A stretch of 61,428 bases of DNA. Source: Branchiostoma floridae (taxonomy: Eukaryota > Chordata > Leptocardii > Amphioxiformes > Branchiostomatidae). Location: assembly GCF_000003815.2 (NCBI RefSeq), contig NC_049982.1:12901647-12963074 (forward strand). The letters run 5' to 3'. How positions within the stretch are numbered: the stretch's first letter is position 1; every line of letters begins with the position of its first letter. Under the pieces are notes generated by a model, which saw only the letters and a list, made by a program, of their open reading frames with translations, did not search any database and had not been told where the DNA came from. The position numbers and the translations under genes were made by a program. Shown here one piece after another: positions 36,901 through 46,090 of the stretch.

Positions 36901-38001
36901 TTTTTTTTAAATGCTGGTCTGAATACTACTTAGTCACCAGTGTTAATACATTAATGAATTCCTTAATGATCAATGGTTTTGCTGATGGCATTACTAATCC
37001 TGTATAGAAATTTTCACTACTTGTCCATGAAATGGTATGGTATGTTATCATATCTGTGACAAACATTTGGGCATCTTTTCGTCTTTCCAAGGACATTATA
37101 AAATGCCTTTGGTCTTTCTTATTACAAATATTGTTTATTTGCAAAATCATGCCCGAGGGCTAATTGCATACACAGTCTCAAGAACTAAGAGAGATAAGTA
37201 CATAAAAGTAGTCCAATTTCTTATTACAGTGATCTAAAGTAAACCAAAATCTTCAGACTTTGATAACATACATGCACTCAGGCAATAGCCCTTATTTGGT
37301 ACCATTGCAAAAAGTTGTTTCCTGTCACCCTGAAGGCTTTTCCAATTGCTGTCTAATGACAAGTAAGCTGTTTATTATTTCTTCCTTTTAGCAATATTTG
37401 GTTCTCTGTGTTGTTTGTAAACCTTGATGACTTGCAAAGGTACTTCACAAAGTAATACCCTCGGTTTTATAACAGGCTAATTTCTTCATCGAATGAGTTG
37501 AAGGTAAATCTCTTGCCTTCAGGGTAACAGGAAACAACCTTTTGCAACCAATTAAGGGGTATTGACTCAATTAGTTTTTTCAGATTTTAATGAGCAACTG
37601 AGTTGATTTCAAGATGACCACACCCTTGGAAGCTTGTCAGAAGATAAGTTCCTGTAGATCTGTCCCACTCACATCTACTGTAATCTCCAAGCAGATCCTA
37701 CAATGATAGTAAAGATAGTACCAAACTGGCCAAGGAGTGTAGTCAGCCAAGAGGTGTCCATTTGCCATGTAGCGAAACACACTCCTAAGCCGGCTTCACT
37801 CCTCTGCCAGCTTTTGATACTATTTTATGCTACCGTAGGATCTGCTTGGAAATTACATCTACTGTAAGAAGCTGACAGTCTACCTGTATAATAGTGCCAG
37901 TGTCTCTATAAATTGCATCCAAATTTTCATTTCTGAACTCCCAATGGTTCCTCTTTTACAGCTGCTAGAATGGAGTTAGTGGCTATATTACAGGCAGTTT
38001 C

Positions 38002-38044
<43 letters not shown>

Positions 38045-41000
38045 GGCCAAATACTTCATTTGTTGAGGTTTTTGTAGACTGCTTTTTTATTGACCAATAG
38101 ATATGAAACTTGGCACAATTATCAACTAAAGACCAAGAAGTATGCTACTTTTGATTCCTCTTTGTCAGTAAGAAAGTTGGCTATGGAAACTTTAATCAGC
38201 CCAACCCTGATCCATGGCCCTGACGACAGCTCTCATACCTCACTTCACCCCAGTAGGGAAAAAAGAAAAACTGACTAGATTTCAAAAGTGAAAATATGCA
38301 TGTAGCTTAACAAGGAATGCAGTTTGATACATGGGCAGGTTCAGCTTCTTACAATAGCTACAAGTGAGAACAGTGGAAAAAAAAACATGCTTCAACAGCA
38401 AAATAAATTTGATGTTTGAAAATGTTCCAAATAAAGCGATACATATTTGTACCTTTATTTTCAAAAGTTTCCAACATATAAAAATGAGTTCAGACATGTT
38501 AAAACTTTCACTTTAAAAAATTGCTCGGACAATTTGACTTGGAATCGACTATATTCAATGAAATCATTGTTGCAAAAAAATTAATGACCTTACCACTAGC
38601 CCTTGTTGCTCAGAGACAGCCAAGCTCCAGATGCTATTTCCCTAAGGACAAAAGTGTGGATATTGCACATGAAAGGACGTGAAATGGCTATATATATATA
38701 TAGTTGATGGAAATTGAAAACTCAATTGTATGACTGCCTTCTGCCATCTTTATTTAGCTTATTTTTGAAATGCATTTTAAGACAGAAAGTAAGTAGAACA
38801 TTTTTGGCTTCCTAGGGAAGAAATGGGCAGATTATTTGTTTATTTGTATTCATCACATTATAATTGCAACATTATAAACTGTAACAATACGTATATTGGC
38901 GAGACCAGTCGGCCACTAAAGGCAAGGTACAAAGAACATGCAAACCCAGTGCCAACGGCTACTCTTCTACCATTTTCAACCATCTAAAGCACAACCAGGG
39001 ACACTCCTTCAATCTCCAATCCACGATATCCTAGACCGCAAACCCCGCAGGTTCGAACGGGGAGTCAGAGAGGCTATATATGAGAGAATATACAATCCCA
39101 CCCTTAACAGGAAGGGGCTCTCTCTTCGAACTGAACTATCTGGTACTTGGGATCTGGCACTACAACCCCTCCAACAAACACTTAGCTCCTGTAACCAAAA
39201 CAACAGGAGCTAATTGACTCATTTGCATTATCTGTGTCTTAGCTTTGTTTCCCTTGACATCCAAAATTGTCTTCAGCTTGACTTTGCATTTCCTTTTGTT
39301 GGAATCCAATATTGTCTTTAGCCTCAAATTGTCTTACAATACAACATTTCCTATTGGACATATAAAATTGTCTTCATTCATAGTTAGGGTATAAAAGACC
39401 TGTTTCTTCCAGATCACTTCAGTGTCACTGACGAAAACTGGTGTATTCCAGTTGAAACGTCTGACCGTTTCCAAAACCACATCCAGTTGCTTGAGTAACT
39501 ATTTTTTGGCGTATCTTATTACCTGGATGTCTAACCTACATTGACGCATATTATAATTAGTTCTGACTTTAGTTGGTGTACATGTATGTTGGCAGCAGTG
39601 CTGTGGCCCAGTGATTTGACTACTAAATGAATTCTAGTGATGAAAAACGAATCTTTAAACACTTAATGTGTTTTTTGTCATTGTAGTCATATTTATTTAC
39701 TTTTTTATATTTATACACTTTGCTTATAATTACAAAGTCAAGGGTAACAAAAATTCAATTTAGAATGCAGTAACACCTCCAAGGTCACGCATTCCAGTGT
39801 GATCCCAACTTAGTAGCTATTCGTAAGCACCATAAAATATCAGTCTTAGTCATGGTTTCTTAAGTGTTGGTTTATATTCATTTCTGATAAACTGGATAGT
39901 GAGTGAGAGTGAGTGAGTGACAACTTGAATGCAGGCCTAGATTCTAGCATTGACAGCATTACAAACATTCACAGCTCAGTTTAACTTGTAAGTCCATCTG
40001 TGTAAGAAGAAGTCATTCTGGATTAACTTGAACTGCAACTCCTACACAAAAAATAGTCTTACCCAAATCTTGGTAGCACCCAAGTTTTAAAACCCAAAGG
40101 GAGTAAATGTGGTGTCAGTTGTGTGCCAGTGCCAAGGTCAAAACAACAAAGGTCCATGTAAAGAAACCAACATTGGAGAGACTGAAAGATCAGTTAAGAC
40201 CAGGTTCCTCGAACATAAACGCCCAAGTCAAACATCTTCAGAAGTTTCTCAACATAATATAGAGTTACCTGGACGCTTTGGACAAAGTGATAATCCTGAA
40301 CACAGACCCAGACCTTTTTGCTAGAGGATTCAAAGAAGCCATCTACATCAGAGCTTTACAACAGAGCTTTGCAATCTCTAAACAGAGACGGAGGGCACCA
40401 TCGACTTTATGCAACTTATGGTCCACTGCTCAAAGAGTCCCGTGTGTTATAATGTGATGTCACAAAAGCAATGGACTGTCAAGTTCCTAAACAAAGACTG
40501 GAGTCGATCAGTTGAAAATTTGCATTGGGTAAGTCCAATTTTTTTTGTATTGGAAATCACAGCTCAACTTCATTCAGAATTGCTCAGCTTACCTTATGTC
40601 CTCTGAATGTCTTGATTATTTCACCTCGCATGTTCCACACAATGCACTGTGCATCCTGGAAGTGCATGTTTTATGAATATGAGCAGTTAAAATGTCAATC
40701 TTAAAGAAGCAATCTATTGAAATATTCCTAAAGCAGAATGATCATTGGTAAGAACAAAATACATGTGTACACCACTTATTGTGATCAAGAAAGACACAAT
40801 GATAACAGTATTATAATACCGTAACAATGTAGTTACAAAGTAATTATAACAACCATGCACCTCTCCTACACTGATGACATAATCCTGTGTTAACTGCACA
40901 TCCCACACCCTGGAGCCGTGGCCGTAGACTTCAAACACCAGCTCAAACTGCCAAGCAGTAGGGAGTCCAACAGCTGAAAAAAAGTAACATTTGTTGACAA

Positions 41001-44000
41001 TTATCAATGAAATTAATGTTTTTTGAGGTCACAGTAAGAGGCAGCTAGACACACCAGAATGACAGATTCAAGTTCAACTTTTACTTAGTTATTTGTCAAC
41101 TAAAATCGATTGATGATTGTCACATTACAGTCCACACTTTGATTTTGAATTTAACTGCTATTAACACAATTTAACACGCTTCCATTATGTAACTTGACCA
41201 AGTTGGAGTGGTCAGAATTATTTGAAACCCTGTTTTGAGATGAGGCATAAGGAAGACAGGTCACCTGTTCCAGTGTCTAGCCCCTGTTGTAGCCCTGCCA
41301 CCTGCCACAGCCGCACACTCCTGTCATCAGATGCTGTGCACAGCCTCCCAGTAGGGGGATGGTAGCACACAGAAAATATGACACCCTGCCCACACAAAAC
41401 AAACAACCATGCAGTAAGGGGGACAGGACAATGTTTTACAGGCAATTAATCAACAGCTGTAATATCAAAGATCATTCATTCTTCCCTACAAAGTAGAAAA
41501 TAAATAAATAACTAAAAAATATACACATGGGAAAATACCACTGAATTTGGAGATGCATTATTTAAGGAAAATAGATAAAACAAGAGCACTATTATCAAAT
41601 GTCTATGTCAAGCAACCTAATCATTACACATCAAGTAATTCCAAATCAAAATGAAAGGCCTGTGAATAAAGGTACAACAACAAAACTTTGAAGACCTTTA
41701 GGACATCATGTCTTGTAAATTCATTCAATCACCATACCTGATGTCCAGATATCCTCTGTAAAACGGACACACAGTCTTGGTGCTCCTTCTGGTCACATGG
41801 CTTCCACAATACCACCTCCCTGAACACAGTACCAGCAGCAAGCACCAGGTCAGACCAGGAGGTACCAATAAAGTGGGCACAGTAGCTGGCAAGGAGAGTC
41901 AAGGTCTAATACTAAATATAATGTTTTAAAACTGTTACAACTTCAGTACACTACAGTCAGACTTCTTACTGCATGATGTCTGATAAAAAAATCCTGAAAC
42001 AATATCAATCAGCATCTAACGTTATACAGCCAATATACCATCCTGCTTTCACACATGTGCAGGCAGTGCAACACAGGCATTTTCAACACAGGTAGCCCAG
42101 CATGCAGCAGCTGGTTATATGACACACTGAATAACATGCCACACCTATCTTTGGACATCTAGCTGTAAGCATTGTTTGAAGCTATCTAACAGTAACAGTT
42201 AAAACTCTTACAGTACTTAGTGGTAGTGAGTTCTACTCTACAATATGTCTGATTCTAAGCTAAAAAATTTTTTTTAAACCTTAATTATGTTTGCGGAAGC
42301 AGCAAACATATAGTTTTCCTGCAGATATTCTACCAAAACGCAGGAAAAGCTGGGGCTGTACCAAGCTCTCTACGTTTCCTGCTTTTTGATTGGCCATAAA
42401 AGGGGTTTTCTCGGGGATACGTCACATGTGAACCTATCAGCAAAACGCTTGCTCAAACCGGGATCCAATGAAAACACAGATGACAAAGCCTTTGGCTGTG
42501 AAATACAGCTTTTCCATTGGCCGACACTCTATGCTTGTCATCGAATAAACCAATGAACGCACAGGATTGAAACTGGCTGGGCCACTTTGAGCAACATAAC
42601 GTTATAAGGTAAAAAATCGGTGCTGAATCGTGTCAAACCACGTAGCATAGTGGGGAGTGATACGGCCTCACACGCTGAAGGGCGCAGGGCGCAGGATTGA
42701 GTCCCGCAGGGACACTTTTTTTTTAATTCCCTATTTTAGATATGTATCTTGTATTTACAACGTTTTCATCTTGCAAACAGGGCATCGTTCGTTTTACATG
42801 CCTTTTTCAATTTTTTTCTTGCACTCAAAAGACGTGCGGGGCGTTACGGTCGGTCGGACGGTCCGTGTGGGGAGGGGGGCTTGCCAATGCCTCGTTGCCT
42901 TGCTACCAGTTGTTTCTTTTCTTGCGATTTTTCCTTTCTTTTCCCTTCGCAAACATCCTGCATTTTTTTTAAAAATGTTGCCTTTCTAGTTCTAATAGTT
43001 TCCTCAGGAGCTTCTTCAGGACCAAAAGGATACAGAATACACTTCTCCTGACAGTGCACCTCTCTGATGCTCCTCTGGGCCTCGGCATCCCACAGGACCA
43101 CAGTGTTGTGACCAAGGGCTAGGGCTAACTGTCTCATGTCCTGAAAACAACAGTACAGGAACTTCTATAAGAAATACTAGTAGCTTCTTGTTGCTCAATT
43201 GGTCCTTGCCAATGGGCAGTCACATACAACAAAAGCAAATTGAACCAGAATAACAGATCTAAAGGACAATAATGTCCATTCAATAATGTCAAGGTAAAGA
43301 TATGTTTCTTGCACCATTCCCTTAGTTTGGCGAGGAAGCAGCCAACAGACATCCCAAATCCAGTCATGAACTTCACAGTCTCCAAGCTGATTGACTGGTG
43401 TCACAAGGACATCTTCTCTGAAATTTACATAATTTATATCTGTCTCATTCTATGATATACAGCAACAGTTCAATGCAATTAATGGTAAAACAGATTTGTA
43501 TGTAACATATTTTAGAGTCAATGATATAGCAAAAGTAAATCATTCTGAAATGTACAATGGCAGATTATGCTTCAGGGATAGGAGAAAAAGCAGTCTCACG
43601 AGAAACTATACTAGATACTAACTACAAATATCATACCTCTTTATTGCACTTTCAGTGCATCTTATTTGGACAAGTTGCAGGCTTTTCTGTCCAAATAATG
43701 CAACGTCCCAACAGTCCGCTCCAAGCCGACCTACTGCTGAAAACATACAATGACAATACTGTTAGGCCACACCAATCTAATTTCTTGGTTCACGGATTTT
43801 TTCATAAAAAATATGGAGCAACAGGGTGAAAAAAAATAAAAATTGTAAAAAGGTTGGGGTAGAGATAAGGGCTAATCCAAAACATAAAGAATAAAAAGTT
43901 TTCAGCTTGAAAAAAGTACGAAAACACTATTACTGTACAGTAACAGCACCTGCACGTTGAAAATTACAAAAGTAGTGTCAGTTTTTATGTTTGTCCCATT

Positions 44001-45855
44001 CTTCATGAATGAAAAATATAACTGCAATAATAAATAATACCCACATTTTAAGGAGCTTATGATATAAAGGCCAATTTGCTACACCAGAAAGTTGGTGAAT
44101 GGTTTCATTAATGGTGAAAATTTGCTGAGTCGTAATTTTTTTTTTTTTGATTTTCAAAAAAATAGGAGCGAGCAAATCTGTGAACCAATCAATTAAATTT
44201 GTATGGCCTTATAGTGATCTGATTATGTCAGGGTTGTCTCCAGGACCTGTATTCTGCTTAGATTTTGATGGGACAAAAATTTCACCCCATCTGTCCAAAG
44301 AGTCAGAACATGAAATTGATGAAAATGTGTTTTAACTATTGATGGATTTAACAGGCAGACAGCCCGACTGTGTGCCAACGAACAAGTACTGGACCAGGAT
44401 CAGCGAAGACATCCAGCAAAATATGCCCCTCAAAATGCAGGAAATAGTGTTTCAGAGGGTCTTAGATTTCAAAATTTTCCCTCCTAGGACCGTCACATGG
44501 AAGCCTCTGGCGCTTGACAAAATTTCCGTTTGAAATACAGGGGATGGAAAAAATTCTAAAGCTGGCTAGAACACTGAGAGGATCTGTAGTAACATTCATC
44601 AGAATGCCTTACCTGTTCTAATGCCATGTATGTTGGCATGTTTCAGCACATGTTGTTCCAGCAGGTGTTTTGTAGATGTGACATCATATAGATGGAGACA
44701 TGGACCCTCACCTGAACAGAACACATTCCATGGGATATAGAATTGAGCCTACATGCAATATGTAGAAAATAGAGTGAAGTTACAAAATTTTTACTGTATT
44801 AAAAAGTTTGTTCCAAAGTTCATGGAGTGCGCTGGAAGAGTTCATTCTTCTGAAGTTGGCCACTTATAGAACCAAAAATGTGTATCTTACCCCCTGTACC
44901 CTGGTGTTACAACCAAATTACCTGAAATTTAAGCCAAAAAGTAGTTACTCAAGCAACTGGATATGATTTGGCATCCACCATTTTTAATCAGTGACACTGA
45001 AGTGATCTGAGAGAACTGGTCTTTAGTTAAATTATACCCTAATTATGAATGCATAAAAGTTTTACATCCCTCCCGGAAGACAATTTCGTGGAATGCTTTG
45101 TGAGGCTACAGCATCCGGTCTTCCTTGGTTGGTCATCTATCCTAGAACTGACCGGACTACACATTGCTTAACTTCTGAGATAGAGGGATCAGGTGTATCC
45201 AACGTGCCACAGGGCCAAGGCTGAAGAAAATGTGTTCCAATAGAGAACAAAGGTAGGGCAAAGCTAATACAAAATCCATAAAAATGTGTCAATTAGCTCC
45301 TGTTGTTTTTATTAGAGGAGCTAATGTTTGTGGCGGATGCCATGTCAGAGACCTCTGTGAATAGGGCTTATAATTTTTCATTGGCTGTTTGCCACTTTAA
45401 CTTAACACTTATGCCAGTTTGTTTGTTTGTTATGGCAGGCCAATTCAAATGATTCCTTTTCAATACTAGTTGCTACTTTTTGTTGGATTAAGAAATTTCA
45501 CATAATTTGCACTTGATACCTGCGAGAAGTAGATTCCCAGCAAAAGCTAATGCAGTTACTGGGGCGGTGATGTACTCTGTTTTCATCATAGTGATAAGTG
45601 ATGGTACGCATGTTGCAACTTCATCCTGAAACAAGAAAAACAGCATCCAAGTCAGGCTTTATCGTACAAGAATCAAATCCAATGTTTCATTGAAATACTC
45701 ATATTAGCATAGTAATGTGTAGCTACTACCAGCTGAACAATCTAGCCGACGGCAAGTAAAAACAAATAAAAACTTACAGCATGGTAAAAAGTTTTCGACA
45801 GCGCGCTGCCATCTTTGTTTTGGAGTGTACCATTTTGTTTCAAAAGTGTTAACAT
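19922..45855 (-). CDS. WDR6: WDR6, WD-repeat partner of tRNA 2'-O-methyltransferase, 28 exons
   Basis: WDR6 is the beta-propeller cofactor of FTSJ1 (yeast Rtt10-Trm7) for 2'-O-methylation of tRNA position 34. Exons, 5' to 3': 45778-45855, 45520-45625, 44613-44711, 43637-43733, 43315-43417, 43034-43140, 41738-41885, 41265-41385, 40861-40973, 40593-40655, 38594-38641, 36759-36825, 33926-34034, 33426-33574, 32853-32986, 32441-32635, 31113-31262, 30876-30953, 30254-30442, 29778-29841, 29110-29202, 28200-28875, 27505-27650, 26675-27004, 21163-21309, 20721-20818, 20487-20560, 19922-19994. All junctions are GT/AG and every phase agrees, giving 1284 residues. Family landmarks are ITAPVTALAF, HDWIWDVCWL, LALALGHNTVVLWD, ASDDRSVRLWQV, CGDRRGSLHCY, KTGVTSLQMY, VQCGGGHRAWGI, SEDTTINIVAL, HHYLVASGGDDNSL and TASVDQRVNMW. 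Human WDR6 is shorter (about 1120); the excess lies mainly in acidic or low-complexity inserts in exons 22 and 24. Translation may instead start at MMKTEY in exon 2. Confidence 0.94.
21388..21739. mobile_element. hAT-like MITE, copy 1 (WDR6 intron)
   Basis: A 352-bp element has perfect 16-bp terminal inverted repeats (CAGGGCTCTAGCCAGC and GCTGGCTAGAGCCCTG) and is flanked by an exact 8-bp duplication AATACAAC. CAGGG ends with 8-bp target duplications are the hAT hallmark. There is no transposase. Confidence 0.88.
23288..23725. repeat. 47-bp minisatellite, about nine copies
   Basis: The unit GAGTGGGTACCGCATGCACG followed by GGTGGGGTCCGGATACTGCG and GTCAGCT is repeated every 47 bp with few substitutions (GTCCGG/GCCCGG, GCGG/GTGG). 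One copy near 23590 is replaced by an AT-rich variant. The repeat lies in a WDR6 intron. Confidence 0.95.
23726..24060. repeat. Degenerate tandem repeat following the 47-bp minisatellite
   Basis: The phrases AGAGGATTGTCTCGTAATTA, GTTCAAGTTCACAGTCTG and (C/T)TCAGTGGCAG recur at irregular 40-65-bp spacing and fade towards 24060. This array directly abuts the 47-bp minisatellite, so two unrelated arrays are adjacent. Confidence 0.75.
24880..24921. repeat. (TAC)n trinucleotide run followed by (TA)n
   Basis: Fourteen TAC units are followed by a short AT-dinucleotide run, in a WDR6 intron. Confidence 0.95.
25290..25495. mobile_element. GC-rich foldback element
   Basis: Two arms of about 95 bp face each other with little between them: left ACCGGCCCGCGC...CCCGAGCTTTCCTCGGGCCTAC, right GTAGGCCCGGGGGCAAAGCTCGG...GCGGGTCGGT. 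The internal parts also pair (CTAGCCCGGCGAGCGG against CCTTGTGGGCTAGCGG). It is strongly GC-rich in an AT-rich intron and would fold into a single long hairpin. It is probably a MITE or foldback transposon; the family is unknown. Confidence 0.7.
25800..25854 (+). ncRNA. Hammerhead-ribozyme-like motif, left direct repeat
   Basis: Stem I is AGCCT (25800-25804) with AGGCT (25850-25854), then after a small internal loop GCCA (25808-25811) with TGGC (25842-25845). The core CTGAAGA is at 25812-25818, stem II GCT/AGC has loop GTACAT, and GAAA is at 25832-25835. A two-base-pair stem III ACTAGT leads to the cleavable T at 25841. This is type I topology with a minimal stem III. One extra A precedes stem II. 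Confidence 0.6.
26522..26576 (+). ncRNA. Hammerhead-ribozyme-like motif, right direct repeat
   Basis: This is identical to the motif at 25800-25854, 722 bp further on. Cleavage at both would release a unit of exactly one period. Confidence 0.6.
30200..30212. other. WDR6 introns without further recognisable content
   Basis: Apart from the elements listed separately, the WDR6 introns between 19995 and 33425 are AT-rich and show nothing that I can name. This entry marks a representative intron position only. Confidence 0.3.
31600..32031 (+). mobile_element. 3' end of a LINE (non-LTR retrotransposon), truncated
   Basis: A degenerate frame encodes a C-terminal Cys/His-type motif (VEDELHFICQCSHYSYER) typical of the end of LINE ORF2. 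It is followed by a stop, a short 3' UTR containing GCAATTAGCCCTCGGGCATG and a tail AATAAAGATTATTATTATTGA. This is a 5'-truncated insertion in a WDR6 intron on the opposite strand. A fragment of the same tail occurs at 37128-37178. Confidence 0.75.
34140..34265 (+). repeat. Dispersed repeat, inverted partner of 36605-36720
   Basis: CAGATGAGCAGGCAA, TGCCTGGCCTGCACATGAC, TTTTTATGGTGAAGGAGGGG and TCTACTGGAGCACT match the reverse complement of 36605-36720 at roughly 85-90%. Both lie in the WDR6 intron 33926-36825 about 2.3 kb apart, so the transcript could form a long duplex. Confidence 0.75.
36257..36720 (+). mobile_element. tRNA-derived SINE
   Basis: The head has a Pol III A box (TGGTGTAATTGGC) and B box (GAGTTCAAATCCC) spaced as in a tRNA. 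It is followed by a body containing CTTGTGCCCTTG...CTTTCCTCAC, a phrase shared with the SINE at 46990-47280. The right part overlaps a repeat also found inverted at 34140-34265. It lies in a WDR6 intron. Confidence 0.65.
37128..37178 (-). mobile_element. LINE 3'-tail fragment
   Basis: The minus strand reads GCAATTAGCCCTCGGGCATGA then TTTGCAAATAAACAATA, matching the tail of the LINE at 31600-32031. This is a short 5'-truncated fragment. Confidence 0.6.
37283..37564. mobile_element. MITE with about 50-bp terminal inverted repeats
   Basis: The left end CAATAGCCCTTATTTGG...GTTTCCTGTCACCCTGAAGG mirrors the right end CCTTCAGGGTAACAGGAAAC...ATTAAGGGGTATTG over about 50 bp with a few changes. ACTCA occurs at or near both outer edges and may be the target duplication. 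It is non-coding and intronic in WDR6. Confidence 0.7.
37683..37854. mobile_element. MITE flanked by 12-bp direct repeats
   Basis: Inverted ends (CCAAGCAGATCCTAC at left, GTAGGATCTGCTTGG at right) continue imperfectly for about 55 bp each. The 172-bp element is flanked by an identical ACATCTACTGTA at 37671-37682 and 37855-37866. A duplication longer than 8 bp would suit a Mutator/MULE-type insertion, though part of the 12 bp could belong to the element. Confidence 0.7.
38005..38042. repeat. (TA)n microsatellite
   Basis: About 19 TA dinucleotides in a WDR6 intron. Confidence 0.97.
38870..39545 (+). mobile_element. Penelope-like retroelement, 3' part with GIY-YIG endonuclease
   Basis: An interrupted frame encodes TYIGETSRPLKARYKEH (the GIY-YIG core of the Penelope endonuclease) and, further on, the family's C-terminal motif REAIYERIYNPTLNRKG. 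It is followed by a stop and a tail with TATAAAAGACC, a hammerhead-like motif and GCTTGAGTAACTATTTTTTG. The reverse transcriptase part is absent. It lies in a WDR6 intron on the opposite strand. Confidence 0.8.
39424..39465 (+). ncRNA. Hammerhead-ribozyme-like motif (Penelope tail)
   Basis: GTCA (39424-39427) pairs with TGAC (39462-39465) as stem I. The core CTGACGA is at 39428-39434, stem II AACTGG/CCAGTT has loop TGTATT, then GAAAC and the short stem III ACGT end at the cleavable C (39461). All canonical core bases are present; the one extra A before stem II is shared with the other copies. Confidence 0.6.
40080..40440 (+). mobile_element. Penelope-like retroelement, second GIY-YIG fragment
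   Basis: The frame reads NIGETERSVKTRFLEHKRPS...EVSQH, the GIY-YIG endonuclease core. After a frameshift it reads FKEAIYIRALQ and a 'SLNRDGG' end motif. It is a different Penelope lineage from the copy at 38870 and is inactivated by frameshifts. It lies in the neighbouring part of the same WDR6 intron. Confidence 0.75.
42630..42720 (+). mobile_element. tRNA-like SINE head or tRNA pseudogene
   Basis: A perfect A-box (TAGCATAGTGGGG), a B-box-like GGATTGAGTCCC and an oligo-T run (Pol III terminator) follow in order. The fold is not a clean tRNA cloverleaf, so I call a tRNA-derived repeat in a WDR6 intron rather than a tRNA gene. Confidence 0.45.
44229..44576. mobile_element. hAT-like MITE, copy 3 (WDR6 intron), degraded
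   Basis: It begins CAGGGTTGTCTCC and ends AAAGCTGGCTAGAACACTG. The interior matches copy 2 (GCAAAAT(A/T)TGCCCCTCAAAA, CAGG(A/T)AATAG(T/C)(A)(G)TTTCAGAG). No 8-bp duplication is left, so it is older than the other two copies. Confidence 0.75.
44930..45335 (-). mobile_element. Penelope-like tail, degraded third copy
   Basis: On the minus strand it shares GTCAATTAGCTCCTGTTGTT, TAGGGTATAA, CAGATCACTTCAGTGTCACTG and CCAGTTGCTTGAGTAACTAC with the copy at 38870-39545. The hammerhead core downstream of CACTG is replaced by unrelated AT-rich sequence. It lies in a WDR6 intron. Confidence 0.7.
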
Positions 45856-46090
45856 CAAGGATCATAGAGATTCGTAGTAAAAGTAAAAAAGACAAAAATC
45901 AGTAATAAAATAATAGTTTTTATAACATATTTAATAGTATTTAGAAAATATCAATTTATTTTGTCTATTTTAATAAGATTTGATACATATTATCCTCACT
46001 TTAAAGTTTCAATAATATCTTTTATAGCAGAAACCCCTGCTTTTCAGTGGTAACTCCAGTCAGTCCCACTAGGCTGTGCGACAATTAGCG
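45856..46090. promoter_or_regulatory. Probable bidirectional promoter between WDR6 and THOC3
   Basis: Only about 235 bp separate the upstream-most plausible WDR6 start codon (minus) and the THOC3 start codon (plus). No repeat or other gene intervenes. The interval is AT-rich, with no obvious paired TATA boxes or CpG island, but both promoters must lie in or overlap it. Confidence 0.65.

Noticed and set aside
42640-42715. Possible tRNA gene with oligo-T terminator.
   Set aside because: The A box is perfect but the B box is altered and the anticodon region holds a short duplication (GGGCGCAGGGCGCAGG). It is better explained as a tRNA-derived repeat or pseudogene.
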